Assembly (NCBI GenBank): GCA_963678675.1
Contig: OY783193.1
Location: 21,569,309 to 21,633,308 of the forward strand
Direction of reading: 5' to 3'
DNA length: 64,000 bases
Origin: Xiphydria camelus
Lineage: Eukaryota; Arthropoda; Insecta; Hymenoptera; Xiphydriidae
The notes under the pieces were generated by a model. It saw only the letters and a program-made list of their open reading frames with translations, had not been told where the DNA came from and did no database searches. Below are positions 9,997 to 20,762 of this stretch, piece after piece. Numbering within the stretch: position 1 is the stretch's first letter; each line of letters opens with the position of its first letter. The position numbers were made by a program, and so were the translations under genes.

Positions 9997-10380
9997 AATG
10001 TAAGACTATGTTTTGCACTTAACAGAAACTGCTTTGCGGATTTTCATACTATATTCTCATAAAATTTATAGAGTTTATTAAGACTATTAAAAAATGTATA
10101 AGATGAAATGCCCATCCATGGAACGGTTTTTGAGATATTTCCGCTCAAAGTCGTCGATGTCGCATACATCACCGGGTGCCGAGAGGCAGAGGCGGTCCAC
10201 GACCCATGATCAAGGATTGCATTTATTGTCGAAAAGCCTAATTTTTTTTTTTTTAGCAATAAAGGTAAAAGAATAAAATGTTGGCTCATTATTTAAACTA
10301 CGATTCCCCGATGGTAGAATAGTTAACGGAAGAAGAAGAAGAAGAAATGCTTTACTACGTAGCAGCAAGTCTGAACCTGC
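9997..10380. other. Non-coding interior of the polymerase element
   Basis: No gene seen. AATAAA occurs near 10258 and 10274 and an (AGA)n run (gaagaagaagaagaag) near 10328. The stretch joins the gene remnants to the right inverted repeat. Confidence 0.4.
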
Positions 10381-10980
10381 ACGCATGACGTCACCATGAT
10401 TCCGATAACATCCTCTTATTTAAGCAAAGACGTTGTGGTGGTAGAGGTGAGGTGGTGGGGGTAAACGGGTTCGTGCCTGTCGAGAAGCTATGACGTCATC
10501 GCTCAGGAATGTGACGCGCGCGGATCAGTCAAAACTGTACAGTAGCGCGGAGCAAGTCTGAACCTGCATGCATTCCAAGGTCTATCAACTGCGCAGTAGC
10601 GATGCTATGACGTCATCGCTCAGGAATGTGACGGGGTCGAAACTGTACAGCAGCGCGGAGCAAGCCCAAACCTCCATGCATTCAAAGGCCGGTCAACTGC
10701 GCAGTAGCGACGCGATAAGGTATGACGTCATCGCTCAGGAATGTGACGCGCGCGGATCGGTCGAAACTGTACAGTAGCGCGGAGCAAGTCTGAACCTGCA
10801 TGCATTCCAAGGTCTGTCAACTGCGCAGTAGCGATGCTATGACGTCATCGCTCAAGAATGTGACGGGGTCGAAACTGTACAGCAGCGCGGAGCAAGTCTG
10901 AACCTATATGCATTCCAAGGTCTGTCAACTGCGCAGTAGCGACGCGATAAGGCATGACGTCATCGCTCGCACGGGCCGGG
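10381..10980. repeat. Right inverted repeat: 116-bp array in 232-bp pairs, with TGACGTCA sites
   Basis: TGACGTCA occurs at 10386, 10491, 10608, 10723, 10840 and 10955. Spacing from 10491 onward is 117, 115, 117, 115, and two unit types alternate (gcgatgctatgacg and gacgcgataaggtatgacg), so the real period is a 232-bp dimer. The inner edge (cttatttaagcaaagacg, from 10415) mirrors the promoter at 7138. The array holds more units than the left side, so it grew after the inverted repeats formed. Confidence 0.85.
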
Positions 10981-11239
10981 GTGGTGGTTGGATGGCAACC
11001 GCTCTACTCCGGGAGTAGGGGCAAGGTTAGGGTAGCAATGGTTGCACCTCGAGTGTGGCGTAAGGCTAGGTTAGCAATGGCGGCGCCTCGGGGGTGGGGT
11101 TAAGGTTAGGTTAGCAATGGCGGAGCCTCGGGATTGGTGGTAAGGCTAGGGGATCCGCGAGATTCGAGGTCGGAGGACCGGTGAGGCTCGCATGTGCGTG
11201 TGCGCATGCGCGTGTGCGCGTGCGCTTGCGCGCCTGTCG

Positions 11240-12050
11240 AGAAGCTGTGACGTCATCGCTCGCATGGATCGGTTGGGTGGGGTGGGGTAAGGTTAGGCTA
11301 GCAATGGAGGCGCTTCGAGAGTGACGGTAAGGCTAGGGTCCCCAGGAGGGTGTGAGGGTAATCGAGGGGGGTAAGGTTAGGCTACCAATGGCGGCACTCC
11401 GGGGGCGGGGCAATGGCGGCGCTCCGGGAGTGGGGGTAAGGCTAGGGTCCCTAGGAGGGGGTGGAGATACTGTGACGTCATCGCTCGCGTGGATCGGTTG
11501 GGTGGGGTGGGGTAAGGTTAGGCTAGCAATGGAGGCGCTTCGAGAGTGACGGTAAGGCTAGGGTCCCCAGGAGGGTGTGAGGGTAATCGAGGGGGGGGTA
11601 AGGTTAGGCTACCAATGGCGGCACTCTGGGGGCGGGGCAATGGCGGCGCTCCGGGAGTGGGGGTAAGGCTAGGGTCCCTAGGAGGGGGTGGAGATACTGT
11701 GACGTCATCGCTCGCGTGGATCGGTTGGGTGGGGTGGGGTAAGGTTAGGCTAGCAATGGAGGCGCTTCGAGAGTGACGGTAAGGCTAGGGTCCCCAGGAG
11801 GGTGTGAGGGTAATCGAGGGGGGGTAAGGTTAGGCTACCAATGGCGGCACTCCGGGGGCGGGGCAATGGCGGCGCTCCGGGAGTGGGGGTAAGGCTAGGG
11901 TCCCCAGGAGGGGGTGAGGGTAATCGAGGGGGGTAAGGTTAGGTTACCAATGGCGGCACTCCGGGGGCGGGGTTAGGCTAACAATGGCGGCGCTCCGGGA
12001 GTGGGGGTAAGGCTAGGGTCCGTAAGAGGGGGTGGAGATAAGTCTAGGGT
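11240..12050. repeat. 226-bp GC-rich tandem array, about 3.5 copies
   Basis: TGACGTCA recurs at 11248, 11473 and 11700 (spacing 225 and 227). Each unit contains tggatcggttgggtgggg, ggtaaggttaggctagcaat and several caatggcgg phrases; the last copy lacks the palindrome and decays by 12050. Units share only the TGACGTCATCGCTCGC phrase with the neighbouring 116-bp array. Open frames here, such as 11352-11549, are products of the repeat. Confidence 0.85.
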
Positions 12051-12060
12051 CCCCAGAGTG

Positions 12061-12820
12061 GCACCGAACCCCCATAGCTTATCTACTGTTGGCTTAAAGA
12101 AAATTTAATTCTAATAGATACTCGATAAATGTTGGTTTACGTCAATCCTGGTCGTCCGATTTTCCTATACTGATCCCTGAGTCTTAATTTTTTTAATTTG
12201 ATCCTCATTTTTTTTCACTTCCATGAAGCAATACTATCATAAGAGAAAGTCTTCTGAAATTCAAAAGTCTACTCAGGGTGCCTAGCGAATAGGGATAATT
12301 TTTCATGATATTTCCATAATCTCCAATGGAGATTTTTGTATTTTTCCATGGTCGCACCTATGACTTTTGAAGTGTTTCTATAGAATTTTCTGCTTAAATA
12401 TTAGGAGGTTGCATTGAAACCTCTGTTCTCCTATAGATGGCTCTAACTACTTATATCGTGCGCAGCGACTAATACTTCTTGTATGACTTTAAATTATGGA
12501 GATTTCTCATTAAGATTCAGTCATTAAACTGCTATTTAGGTTAATATAAATCTATTTCTATAACCAAAGAAAATGGAATGCGATAAGTTGTTTTTTCGAT
12601 GTGTAAACTACACTACTTCGAATAAAAAAATAGGTGCGTGGCAGCCACGCGATAGAAGTGAAACTTCTGAAGGTCATATGGGTAAAAAGGAGTAGGTGAA
12701 AAGTTGATTAATCCAGAAAACATACATTATTATTTAAAATATTAGCAATAGTAAAAAACATACAATTTATTCATGTTCTAAACTCCATGACAATCAGACT
12801 GCCTTAATTCACTCGTTGCA
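12061..12820. other. AT-rich spacer, no gene seen
   Basis: Composition drops abruptly after the GC-rich arrays. A short perfect hairpin, GCGTGGC-A-GCCACGC, lies near 12635. Nothing else recognisable. Confidence 0.4.
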
Positions 12821-13850
12821 TTACATTGTCTCTGAATGTCCTAACATGTCCCAGATAAATGGCTGGAAAGGAAATTCTTCTGCATGTTCATCAAAGAGCA
12901 AACTTTTTGGAAGATTCTTTTCACCTGCTGCAATCCTCAAGTACTTTTCATCGTTCCATAAATGCGTCTGTAGCTGGGCTGTTAAGCTGTCTTCTATTGG
13001 TATGTCTTCGCTTATTTCATCGAGCTGAATGTCATTAACATTCTTTTCGGCATTGAAGAAAGCTGAAGCTGAATGTATGATATTAATATCATACATTTGG
13101 TACAACGGGGACTGTATCAAGTACTGCAACCACGTTTTAATTGTTCGTTTATTCACGAAACCACTTAATTAACTGGATCTATGGATTTGATTGTGTTAAT
13201 GTGAACGTTGATGCAATGGTCATCCTCAATATTCCTCGATAACATTTTCACCGTTGTATCTTCTGATACAGGCACGTTAATTATTTGTCCATAAATTCCA
13301 TATTGACCATGAGTGATTACTGACGATTGTCTAATTTGCATAAACGGTATTCGGAGAGAAACAAGTCTCTCAGATACCAAATCTAATGAAGGCAAGTGGT
13401 TCGGTTTTGGAGGATATTTAAAATCGTATACAGATAGGGCAGGAATTACGTTTTTACTAATAGCGTTTCTGGAAGTATAACGTATACAAATATTTTCTTT
13501 ATTATTTTCGGATAATATGGTATTTGAAATTTCCTGGTATTCAGGTTACGGTGGCTTTAAATCGTCTTCAAACCATAACCTGTTACAAACTGAGCAGGCA
13601 GAACCAAACACATTATTTATAAATCTTTTTCGAAAATCATCATGGGCACTTTTGTTTTTGTTATAATCACTGTATGGCATAGTAGAATCAATGGTTTTAC
13701 CTGTTCGTGTGTTATGAATCGTATCTGACTCATGTGACAGTGATAGCTTAGAATCCAAAACACTAACGTAGCAAAACGTACCACTGGTTGAGGGACCACT
13801 TGGAGGAACATCGACGTACACAGACTGAACATTATTCTGTGTCGAAGCAA
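12821..13850 (-). pseudogene. Helitron Rep/helicase polyprotein, N-terminal region fragment
   Basis: Reading the minus strand from 13850, consecutive frames give FRKRFINNVFGSACSVCNRL (13546-13821), LDLVSERLVSLRIPFMQIR and HGQYGIYGQIINVPV with CINVHI (13165-13395), then WLQYLIQSPLY and LTAQLQTHLWNDEKYLRIA (12821-13156). This order is characteristic of the region upstream of the Rep domain in animal Helitron polyproteins. A TAA at about 13546 and a frameshift near 13160 break it, and the Rep (HUH) and helicase domains are absent. No Helitron terminus was found next to it. It may be kin to the insertion at 46341-48858, but nothing in the sequence links them directly. Confidence 0.75.
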
Positions 13851-13975
13851 CTTGTAATACGTTATGTAAGGAAATGCTATTTTTTATTGCTTTTTGATGT
13901 GAAACATCTTATGCCGTGCTTCGGGGGTGAGACCGGCTGCTCGTGAAACGTCGCTGGAGTGGCTAAATACGCTAA
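13851..13975. other. Short spacer with GC-rich flank
   Basis: No gene. gtgctcgtgaaacgtcgctgg leads directly into the 117-bp MITE; the matching right flank resumes at 14093. Confidence 0.35.
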
Positions 13976-14092
13976 GGCCAGGCGAACGTTGAACATTGCC
14001 TCTATATCTATATATATATTCTATATATAGATATAGAGGCAACGGTCACCCTGCGTCTCCTCACTGAACTGCGTCCCAACGTTCGCCTGGCC
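13976..14092. mobile_element. 117-bp MITE with GGCCAGGCGA ends and TAA duplication
   Basis: The termini GGCCAGGCGAACGTTG and CAACGTTCGCCTGGCC are perfect inverted repeats; TAA lies on both sides (13973-13975, 14093-14095). An inner hairpin, ttgcctctatatctat with its complement, fills the left half. The outermost GGCCAGGCGA is shared with the 3.5-kb element at 51830-55317, suggesting the same transposase superfamily. Confidence 0.75.
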
Positions 14093-14095
14093 TAA

Positions 14096-14286
14096 CTCGG
14101 GACGCATCGGCTCTCTCCGCCACGACTCGATGGTCCCCTTTCACCGAGCCCTAGCTTGACCACTTACTACTACACGCTCACTGTATCGGTGTACGAAGCA
14201 GTATTTACCCTCATTAATGAAAGCATGAGGATTGATTGATCATTGGTTAGCACGTTTAAAAATAACATTTAAATACCGTTTGTATA
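14096..14286. other. Spacer, no gene seen
   Basis: No recognisable signal apart from continuity with the flank before the 117-bp MITE. Confidence 0.35.
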
Positions 14287-14600
14287 GGAAAATTGTTAGA
14301 TGTGAAACATCGAAATTCTTCTTTGTAGAAAGTATGCGATAGGAAGGATGGACCACGCATCCGTTGAAAGAATACGTGCGCCAGTGCGCGCATTTGTATT
14401 TATGACTGTGATACCATTAAACGGTACGAACCGTTGTGTTGAATTCCGTTTATCGCGAGACGGAACAGCGACTGATGGCAGAGTTAAGAGAGAGTAAACT
14501 AAATGCGCTTTTTGAATTAGGCACAACGGTTTGTACCGTTTAATAGTATCACAATTATAAATACAAATGCGCACTGGCGAACGTGTTCTTTCGTTTTCAG
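14287..14600. mobile_element. Palindromic MITE family H, copy 1 (right arm cut short)
   Basis: Begins gaaaattgttagatgtgaaa and pairs around tatttatgactgtgatacca against ggtttgtaccgtttaatagt. The right arm stops near 14600, where the copy at 18417-18775 continues. An isolated terminus of the same family is at 44448-44512. Confidence 0.65.
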
Positions 14601-14750
14601 CTAGATTTACTCAAGTGGACACAGCATTGAGAACAATCTAGCGAGAGTTAGTCTAGAATCTCTGTTGAGAAAAATAAATCTAGCTAGATTGTGCAGTGGA
14701 TACACGATAAAAATTTACTGCCAGAAAATTTCAGTCTATTTAGAAATTCA
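14601..14750. other. Short spacer with repeated tctagctaga phrases
   Basis: Contains ctagatttactcaagtggac and an imperfect mirror ctagattgtgcagtggatac; no gene. Confidence 0.35.
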
Positions 14751-15415
14751 GAAATAAAGTATTATAGTTACCCCGATATTGTAGTTACTCCGATGTTTTT
14801 GTTCTTCTCCCACGACTTAGATTCTCCAATATGTAGAAAGATTAATTCCGCTTAGTCCTCAAAGAGTTCGTCCCGTCCTCATATGCAATGCTGAAAGAAA
14901 AAAAGAAGTGATCACAAAGATATGTATTCTTTATAGGTTATCAAAATGAGGTTAAATGAAGTAATTCAAAAATTAACTCATCTGATTGTATTTCGACTCC
15001 TTTTCTGCTGTCTATGTTCGATGAATGACTACAGAAAAATAGCACGGCTTCTATTTATTAATAATAAAAACACAAACAGCTGTCACATTTTTCGGAGCAC
15101 CCATCACCTACACTAAAAGTTAGCCGATGTTTTTCAAATTGATACGTCTCTTTGGTTTGAGTCCGGGCTAACGAAATTACCATTAAATTACAGGAATCGT
15201 CGGTATCTCCTAAGCGACGAGCGATATGCAACCCATTTGCTGGCGTGTATAGTGCGACTGACCCTGTATGTATGTTGTTACATATATTGACTCGAGATGA
15301 TGGAATAGTTTTAAGAAATCCTTTTGCATGCACCGCTGAAATTTCGCCTTTATACTCGTACATAAATTTCCAGCACAACATCGATATTTCGCTGCACTTG
15401 TGTTCTTCTGGGACT
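14751..15415. repeat. Palindromic repeat family C, single arm
   Basis: Matches the right arm of the 4240-6385 palindrome from about 5850 onward, including caaacagctgtcacattttt and ggcgtgtatagtgcgactga. It lacks the 23-bp duplication of the ggtttgagtccgggct phrase seen at 6239-6285, so it belongs to a different subfamily. No intact coding sequence. Confidence 0.65.
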
Positions 15416-16400
15416 ACCTAAAATAATTATAAAAACCCTATATAATTCAGCCCTAACAAGAACAATCTTATCGAGCTGTACCTTATCGAAGAGATCTTTC
15501 GACTTAATGATTCCGAAATATTTCTATGATATTTTCCAACATTTTCGCGAATTTATCGATAAATATATATTTCTAACATACGGTAATGTTCACGAATATT
15601 GTAAAATATTGTAGGAATGTTGCAGAAATGTTATTTCAAAAACGTGCTTTGTGGGGTGTAAATGATGATATTTTGTAATTTCCATCGCTACACTAGAGGC
15701 GAAGAAGAGATGAAATAGAAGTGCGAGATACATGTACACTTCACGTTTGACAGGTCGGTATATAAATTGGAACTTGTGTGTGATAGTATAATACGAAAAA
15801 GGAAGTATATCGATAAAGAGAAAATATAAATAAAGTAGTTACTCCATTATTGTAATCCGATTCCATTGTATCCCTTATTTTTCTGCCACGACTTTAATTG
15901 CTTATAGCGAAGAAAAATCAAATTTATCGGTTGATCCATCCACTATCAACAATCAAAGTCGTGGCAGAAAAATAAGGGATATAATGAAATTGGATTACAA
16001 TAATAGAGTAACTACTTTATTTATTTTTTTTCTTTATCGATATAAGTTTTTCCTCTTTCGTATTATACAATCACAAGTTTAAATTTATATACCGACCTGT
16101 CAAACGTGAAGTGTACATGTACCTCACTTCTGTTTCATCTCTTCTTCGCCTCTGGTGTTACGATGGATTACAAATATCACAATTTGCACCCCACAAAGCA
16201 CGTTCTTGCAAGTAACTTTTCTGTAACATTCCTGCGATATTTTACAATATTCGTGAACACTACCGTATGTTAGAAATATATACTTCTCGATAAAAACATT
16301 TTGGAATCATTATGTCGAAAAATCTCCCGATAAGGTATAGTCCGATAAGATTCTACTTGTTCGGGCTGAATTATATAGGGTTTTTATAATTATTTTAGGA
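15416..16400. repeat. Palindromic repeat family D (mariner-derived), copy 1
   Basis: The arms meet near 15925; outer ends are cctaaaataattataaaaac and its complement at 16381-16400. Inner landmarks are gacaggtcggtatataaatt and gtagttactccattattgta. A second copy at 51395-55552 is split by a 3.5-kb element, and the unsplit sequence here (gtagttactcc at 15833) preserves its target. Confidence 0.75.
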
Positions 16401-16700
16401 AGTTCCAGAAGAATATAGATGCAGCAAAATATCGATGCTCTGCTAGAAAGAGTAAGGAATAACCCTCGAAAGAATATTCAGGCTATGGCAAGAAAGGTTA
16501 GAATCAGAGGTTAGCAAGTCTACGGTTCGGATGATATTAAAGGATATTCATCCATTTAAAGTGACGTACGTCCATGCACTCGAGACAGCAGATCCAGGTC
16601 GCCGAATGAACCAAAGCAGCAGATTCTTGGAACAACAAGACGATGATCCCTCGTTCGAAAGAAACCCCCTCGAGTTCGCATACGATCTGTAACAGATTGT
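16401..16700 (+). pseudogene. Tc1/mariner transposase N-terminal relic
   Basis: Around 16440 the plus strand reads RVRNNPRKNIQAMARKVRI, then a frameshifted segment with HPFKVTYVHALE, and DDPSFERN near 16650. This resembles the N-terminal helix-turn-helix region of mariner-type transposases and the linker leading to the catalytic core, heavily mutated. A minus-strand relic of the same region is at 51111-51360. Confidence 0.55.
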
Positions 16701-17110
16701 AAATAACACAAACAATTTAAAATATACTGAACTAACTAAACGTAGAAACTAAGATTATATTAATCTAAGTTAACCAATTCTAATAATGACAGAATTAAGA
16801 AAAATGATATATTTCCTCTTTCGTATTATACTACCAATTTATATACCGACCTGTGTCAAATGCAATGAATGCAACTGGTTCTTGTTGGAACAACAAGTGG
16901 ATGATCCCTCGTTGGAAAGAAACCTCCTCGGGTTCGCAAACGATCTGTAACAAATTGTAAATTACATAATCATATGCAGCATTTCACTATTTAAAATATA
17001 CCGAACTTACTCGAGCGTAGAAATTAAAAAACTATATCTGAGTTAATCAATTCTATTCTAATAATGACAGAATTATTAAAAATGATATATTTCCTCTCTC
17101 ATATTATACT
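16601..17110. repeat. 240-bp direct repeat pair
   Basis: 16601-16840 and 16868-17110 align: both run from ttggaacaacaag and ccctcgtt through aattctaataatgacagaat to atatttcctc. They are a tandem duplication within a mariner-derived region, about 80 percent alike by eye. Confidence 0.65.
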
Positions 17111-17159
17111 ACGTTATTCAGCACTTATCTGCCTAATCGGTATCAGTAATTCCTCATTG

Positions 17160-18257
17160 ACCGTCGTTACACCGGAGACGAAGAAGAGATGAAATAGAAG
17201 TGCGGTACGTGTACACTTCAGGTTTGACAGGTCGGTGTGTAAATTGGAACTTGTAATAGTACGAAAGAGGAAATATATCGATAGAGAAAAATAGTGATAA
17301 AGTAGTTACTTGATTATTGTGATCCAATTCCATTTCATCTCCTATTCTGCCACGGCTTGTATTGATGATTGATTTTCTTCGATTTTTCCCGTGCCCGCAT
17401 GACCCTGAAAACAAAAAATAGAACGAACACAAAGATATTGTCCTTCCGTTGTGTGTGAAAGTGAGGTTAAAGCTGTCAAATGGCAATTAAACTTATCTGA
17501 CGGCAATTCTTCTGAGACCGTCTCCTTTCCTGCTCCTTTCTTGATGCACAGGCATTGGAGAGAAGAATACCACTGCATCCGTTCACTATCTCGATATTTG
17601 AAAAAAAATACAAACGATTATTATTAAACTATACGGAGCGTCTGTCACATTCACCACTATTGACATTCATAACTCCGATTACATTGAATTTTTACTTTTT
17701 ATTAACAAGCGCGTCCGAGGATCGAAATAAACGCGAGGGAAATCGTTTCGCGAATGGAAATATTTTATTAATCTTGAAAAATAACTAAACATTCAAGGAA
17801 TATATTCTCTCACACACTCTCACATACATTTTTGATGGCGTATGCGTGTAGCCGCATCTGTGTACACATTTCCGACCATGGCCGAATATCGCCGAAGACA
17901 GGCGGAATTTTTGTGAGATTTTGACATATATATATCTCCCGAGAAATCGGATTCTCGACTTTTGAGGCGCGAGGGGCGTGGCTTCGCGTTGCTAAGGAAA
18001 AATCTCTGTTAATATGTAACTTACAACATTTACTCTGGTATCTATCGATAGAGAATAGTCGATTTATATGGCGTAACTAAGCATAGTTTTGGTTATAACC
18101 GTATATTTATTGAGAAAATTCGATGTTAAAATTGAGGGGTGAAGGGGGTAGACATTTTTCCTGTAAAGATACACGGGTGCTCGCGGCGACAGCGCTGGCG
18201 GCGTCGTTCTGACGACTTGAATGAACATGCCGCGAGACACTACCGTGTCTCTTGATA
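17160..18257 (+). repeat. 1.1-kb direct repeat family E, copy 1
   Basis: Nearly the same sequence recurs in the same orientation at 22590-23682: gacaggtcggtgtgtaaatt, catttccgaccatggccgaa, ttataaccgtatatttattg. Its first 250 bp resemble the family D arms, so a mariner end is embedded. No intact ORF: the frames seen (17154-17486 minus, 17555-17788 plus) do not survive in both copies. Confidence 0.8.
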
Positions 18258-18316
18258 TTTGATAAGTCAAAGAAACATATGAGGCTAAACTTATTCACCA
18301 GGAAAGGAAATTTAAT

Positions 18317-18886
18317 CGCCATTATCTTATTATCTATGAACTTTAGGCCCTCATCGATGTAAGATACTTTGTTGTGGATAAAAATACGTGTGTGTATAAT
18401 AACATATAATATAAAACAGTTTTTATAGAAAAATTGTTAGATGTGAAACATCGAAATTCTTTGTAGAAAGTATGCGATAGGAAGGATCGACCACGCGTCC
18501 GTCGAAAGAACACGTGCGCCAGTGCGCATTTGTATTTATGACTGTGATACTATTAAACGGTACGAACCGTTGTGTCTAATTCAAAAAGCGCATTTAGTTT
18601 ACTCTCTCTTAACTCTACCATCGGTACTGTTTAATAGTATCACAGTCATAAATACAAATGCGCACTGGCGCACGTGTTCTTTCGACGGACGCGTGGTCGA
18701 TCCTTCCTATCGCATACTTTCTACAAAGAAGAATTTCGATGTTTCACATCTAACAATTTTTCTATAAAAACTGTTTTATATTATATGTTATTATACACAC
18801 ACGTATTTTTATCTACAACAAAGTATCTTACATCGATGTGGGCCTAAAGTTCATAGATAATAAGATAATAGCGATTTTTATACATA
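18317..18886. mobile_element. Palindromic MITE family H, copy 2 (complete, extended)
   Basis: A long palindrome centred near 18598: taatcgccattatcttatta at the left end is matched at 18870-18886, and aaacagtttttatagaaaaa by its complement at 18757-18776. The inner 360 bp is the MITE shared with 14287 and 44448; the outer 100-bp arms show that the inversion includes flanking DNA. Confidence 0.75.
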
Positions 18887-18908
18887 CATACATACATACA
18901 TACATATA
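18882..18908. repeat. (CATA)n microsatellite
   Basis: Six tandem catacata units at the end of the H palindrome. Confidence 0.85.
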
Positions 18909-18910
18909 CG

Positions 18911-19316
18911 GCATATAGTATTAAAATCCTTTTTACTGTCATATTATTTTCATAATATCGCTAGTCACTTCATCCATTCCAAAAAGTACGAAAAATAATA
19001 GGTATATGTTAGTCCTTTGTTATCACTTTATCTTCATAATAAGCTGGTCGCTCAGTACGTTCCGAAATTATAAGAAATAATATTCGTTGAATAACTACTA
19101 CGACATTTCTTTGACTTCGATGGAAGGTCAACCTTTAGCTGGAACACACGCCGGATGACCTTTGGAGACGAGCTTACAGTGTTTGCCGGTAGTACAGAAA
19201 TAGTTTTTGTTTACATCACATGGGAAGGGGAGTGTGGAGGGGGAGAATTATTATCAGATACTTCCTTAACTATTTCACTCGCCACGAGCGACATCGTTAT
19301 TTACTCGAATCCTGTT
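18911..19316. other. Spacer, no gene seen
   Basis: AT-rich with no conserved frame; ends at the left terminus of the TAGTCCAGG element. Confidence 0.4.
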
Positions 19317-19984
19317 TAGTCCAGGGAAATAAGGTATATAAAACCCCCATCTGCGGAATGAGAGAAAGCAAGCTAGATTTTTGCAGAGATCTTCGTTTTG
19401 ATGTTCTAATGAAGCATCAAAAAGTCTCATATGCTCACCCTTGTGCGTCTCGAGATATCAAAGGTCAAAGGTCATGAAAATCAGTTTTTTGCGAAAATCT
19501 CGCTTCCGGCTAGTCTGATATCTTAAGAAGTTTTAACAAAATTTACGTAAAACAGTATTCTCTACAAGTTCGATTATATATACATTTTTTTGTACGATCA
19601 ACCGTTTTCGAGATATACCGTGAAGAAGCGGGAGCGCGCATTTTTGAATAGGTAATACTGTATATACTGCTTAGCTATAACTATAAATGCACTTTTCTTA
19701 TTAGTTACTAAAAAATTGAATTCCTATTATTGTTTCAATTAAAAGTTTGTTCATCTATAAAAAAAATACAATAAATAATTCATAACAAATGATGCATCCT
19801 TTTCCGCACTACTTTTGAAGTAGAATGGAAGGCGCGTTTTTTAAAGATATGTTACTACAACCACACATGTGCCTACTACCCTAATCCATGTTTACCCTAC
19901 TGGCCTAATCCATGTTTTCGATATTAACCAAAGTTTCTGAATAGTAACCGATTCACGTCTTTCGCAGTTGCCGGCGTGCTTTAT

Positions 19985-20762
19985 GTTTCCTCTTCTTCGT
20001 CCTCGTCTTCTTCAGGTTCCTCAAGTAGTTTTGTCTTCATCATCATACGCTTCCGCTGTATCTAATTGCAAAATCTCTTCAGGCTCATGGCCACTGAAGT
20101 TTTCAATGTCTTGCAATTCTGAGGAAGGATTCAGGCATGTCTGTCCGTGACACTAACCACAAACTGTAGAGCATGGTAGTCCTACTTTTCTACATCCACA
20201 CTGCGCACCACATCTTTTTTTACAATTGCAGAAGATTATGTTTAATAGTTCGTCTGGGGCAGGTGGCAATAGTGTTGTTTTCGGCTCTAGCATCTCGTTT
20301 TTTAAAGATCTTTGACTGAGAGTTTTGCTCCGATTGACTTGAAATTTGGAAGTAACATTCTTAAAATGTTTTACTATAAGAAAAGGCAATTTAAAAAATT
20401 GATTTTTAGACCCCCCCTCCCCCCCCCCCCCCCAAAAAAAAAAAGAACAAGCAAATCAATCTCTTCTCTAATGATGACGGCGGTTCTTTCTCTTTCCGAT
20501 ACTTCGACGGCTGTTTAGATGATTAGGACATCCGCATCATCCTTGACTTATATTGTAGCAATGTTAGCAGCTTGTAGTTGTTCAATAAGCATTTCAATAA
20601 AAATGTTTTTCTTGCATCGGTTTGATAAGAACTTTTCTTGGCTGATTGGCACATTCATTGTTGCATCAAAGCGAACTTCATAAGATGTAGACAGTGCAGT
20701 AGTTCGTCTTAATTGCTCCATTGCTTTTATATTTTTAGAATTGTCTGACTAACCGTCAAATA
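19985..20762 (-). pseudogene. Nuclease-like transposon protein (SPDTD/GCDTTS family), C-terminal half
   Basis: Read on the minus strand from 20762: VIFDG followed by MEQLRRT, then FLSNRCKKNIFIEMLIEQLQ, DDADVLII and VEVSERERTAVIIREEIDL near 20450. A nested repeat end (20425-20302) interrupts at this point. After it come LPPAPDELLNIIFCNCKKRC, GCRKVGLPCSTVCG, CHGQTCLN and an acidic tail EEPEEDEDEEEE. Stops fall after DG, after ATI and after VCG, so it is dead. The motif order FDG..E..RR, DDAD, EEIDLLVL mirrors the acidic motifs of FEN1/XPG nucleases, and the C-terminal Cys cluster looks like a zinc module. Function is inferred. The same acidic tail is mirrored on the plus strand near 20800-20920. 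Confidence 0.6.
20302..20425. repeat. Nested end of the TTA-flanked element family
   Basis: gactgagagttttgctccga to gatttttagaccccccctcc matches the right end of the 30743-32154 element (32033-32154). A C-run and A-run follow. It interrupts the gene relic on the minus strand, so the first 30 codons of the open frame at 20153-20389 are read-through of this repeat. Confidence 0.75.

Larger units (their letters stand above)
6559..12060. mobile_element. Polinton/adintovirus-like element with paired tandem arrays, internally deleted
   Basis: This 5.5-kb block has far higher GC content than its surroundings. It carries a B-family DNA polymerase gene, a small OB-fold-like gene and a trace of another gene, all on the plus strand. 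Inverted repeats (about 6855-7147 and 10381-10980) flank the genes; each inner edge has the same TATA-like segment and each body the same 116-bp units. The genes left (protein-primed-type polymerase with upstream endonuclease VII-like domain) are typical of Polinton/Maverick and adintovirus-like elements. No capsid, integrase or ATPase gene is visible, so it is a deleted, non-autonomous derivative. The left edge is sharp at 6558/6559; the right edge near 12060 is judged from composition only. Confidence 0.65.

Noticed and set aside
10980..12050. Telomere-like TTAGG content (ggtaaggttagg)
   Set aside because: The phrase is spaced inside a 226-bp unit and is never a tandem TTAGG run; it is part of the GC-rich array.
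11240..12050. CRISPR-like or coding tandem repeats
   Set aside because: Whole 226-bp units repeat without unique spacers, and the host is an animal; frames are composition artefacts.
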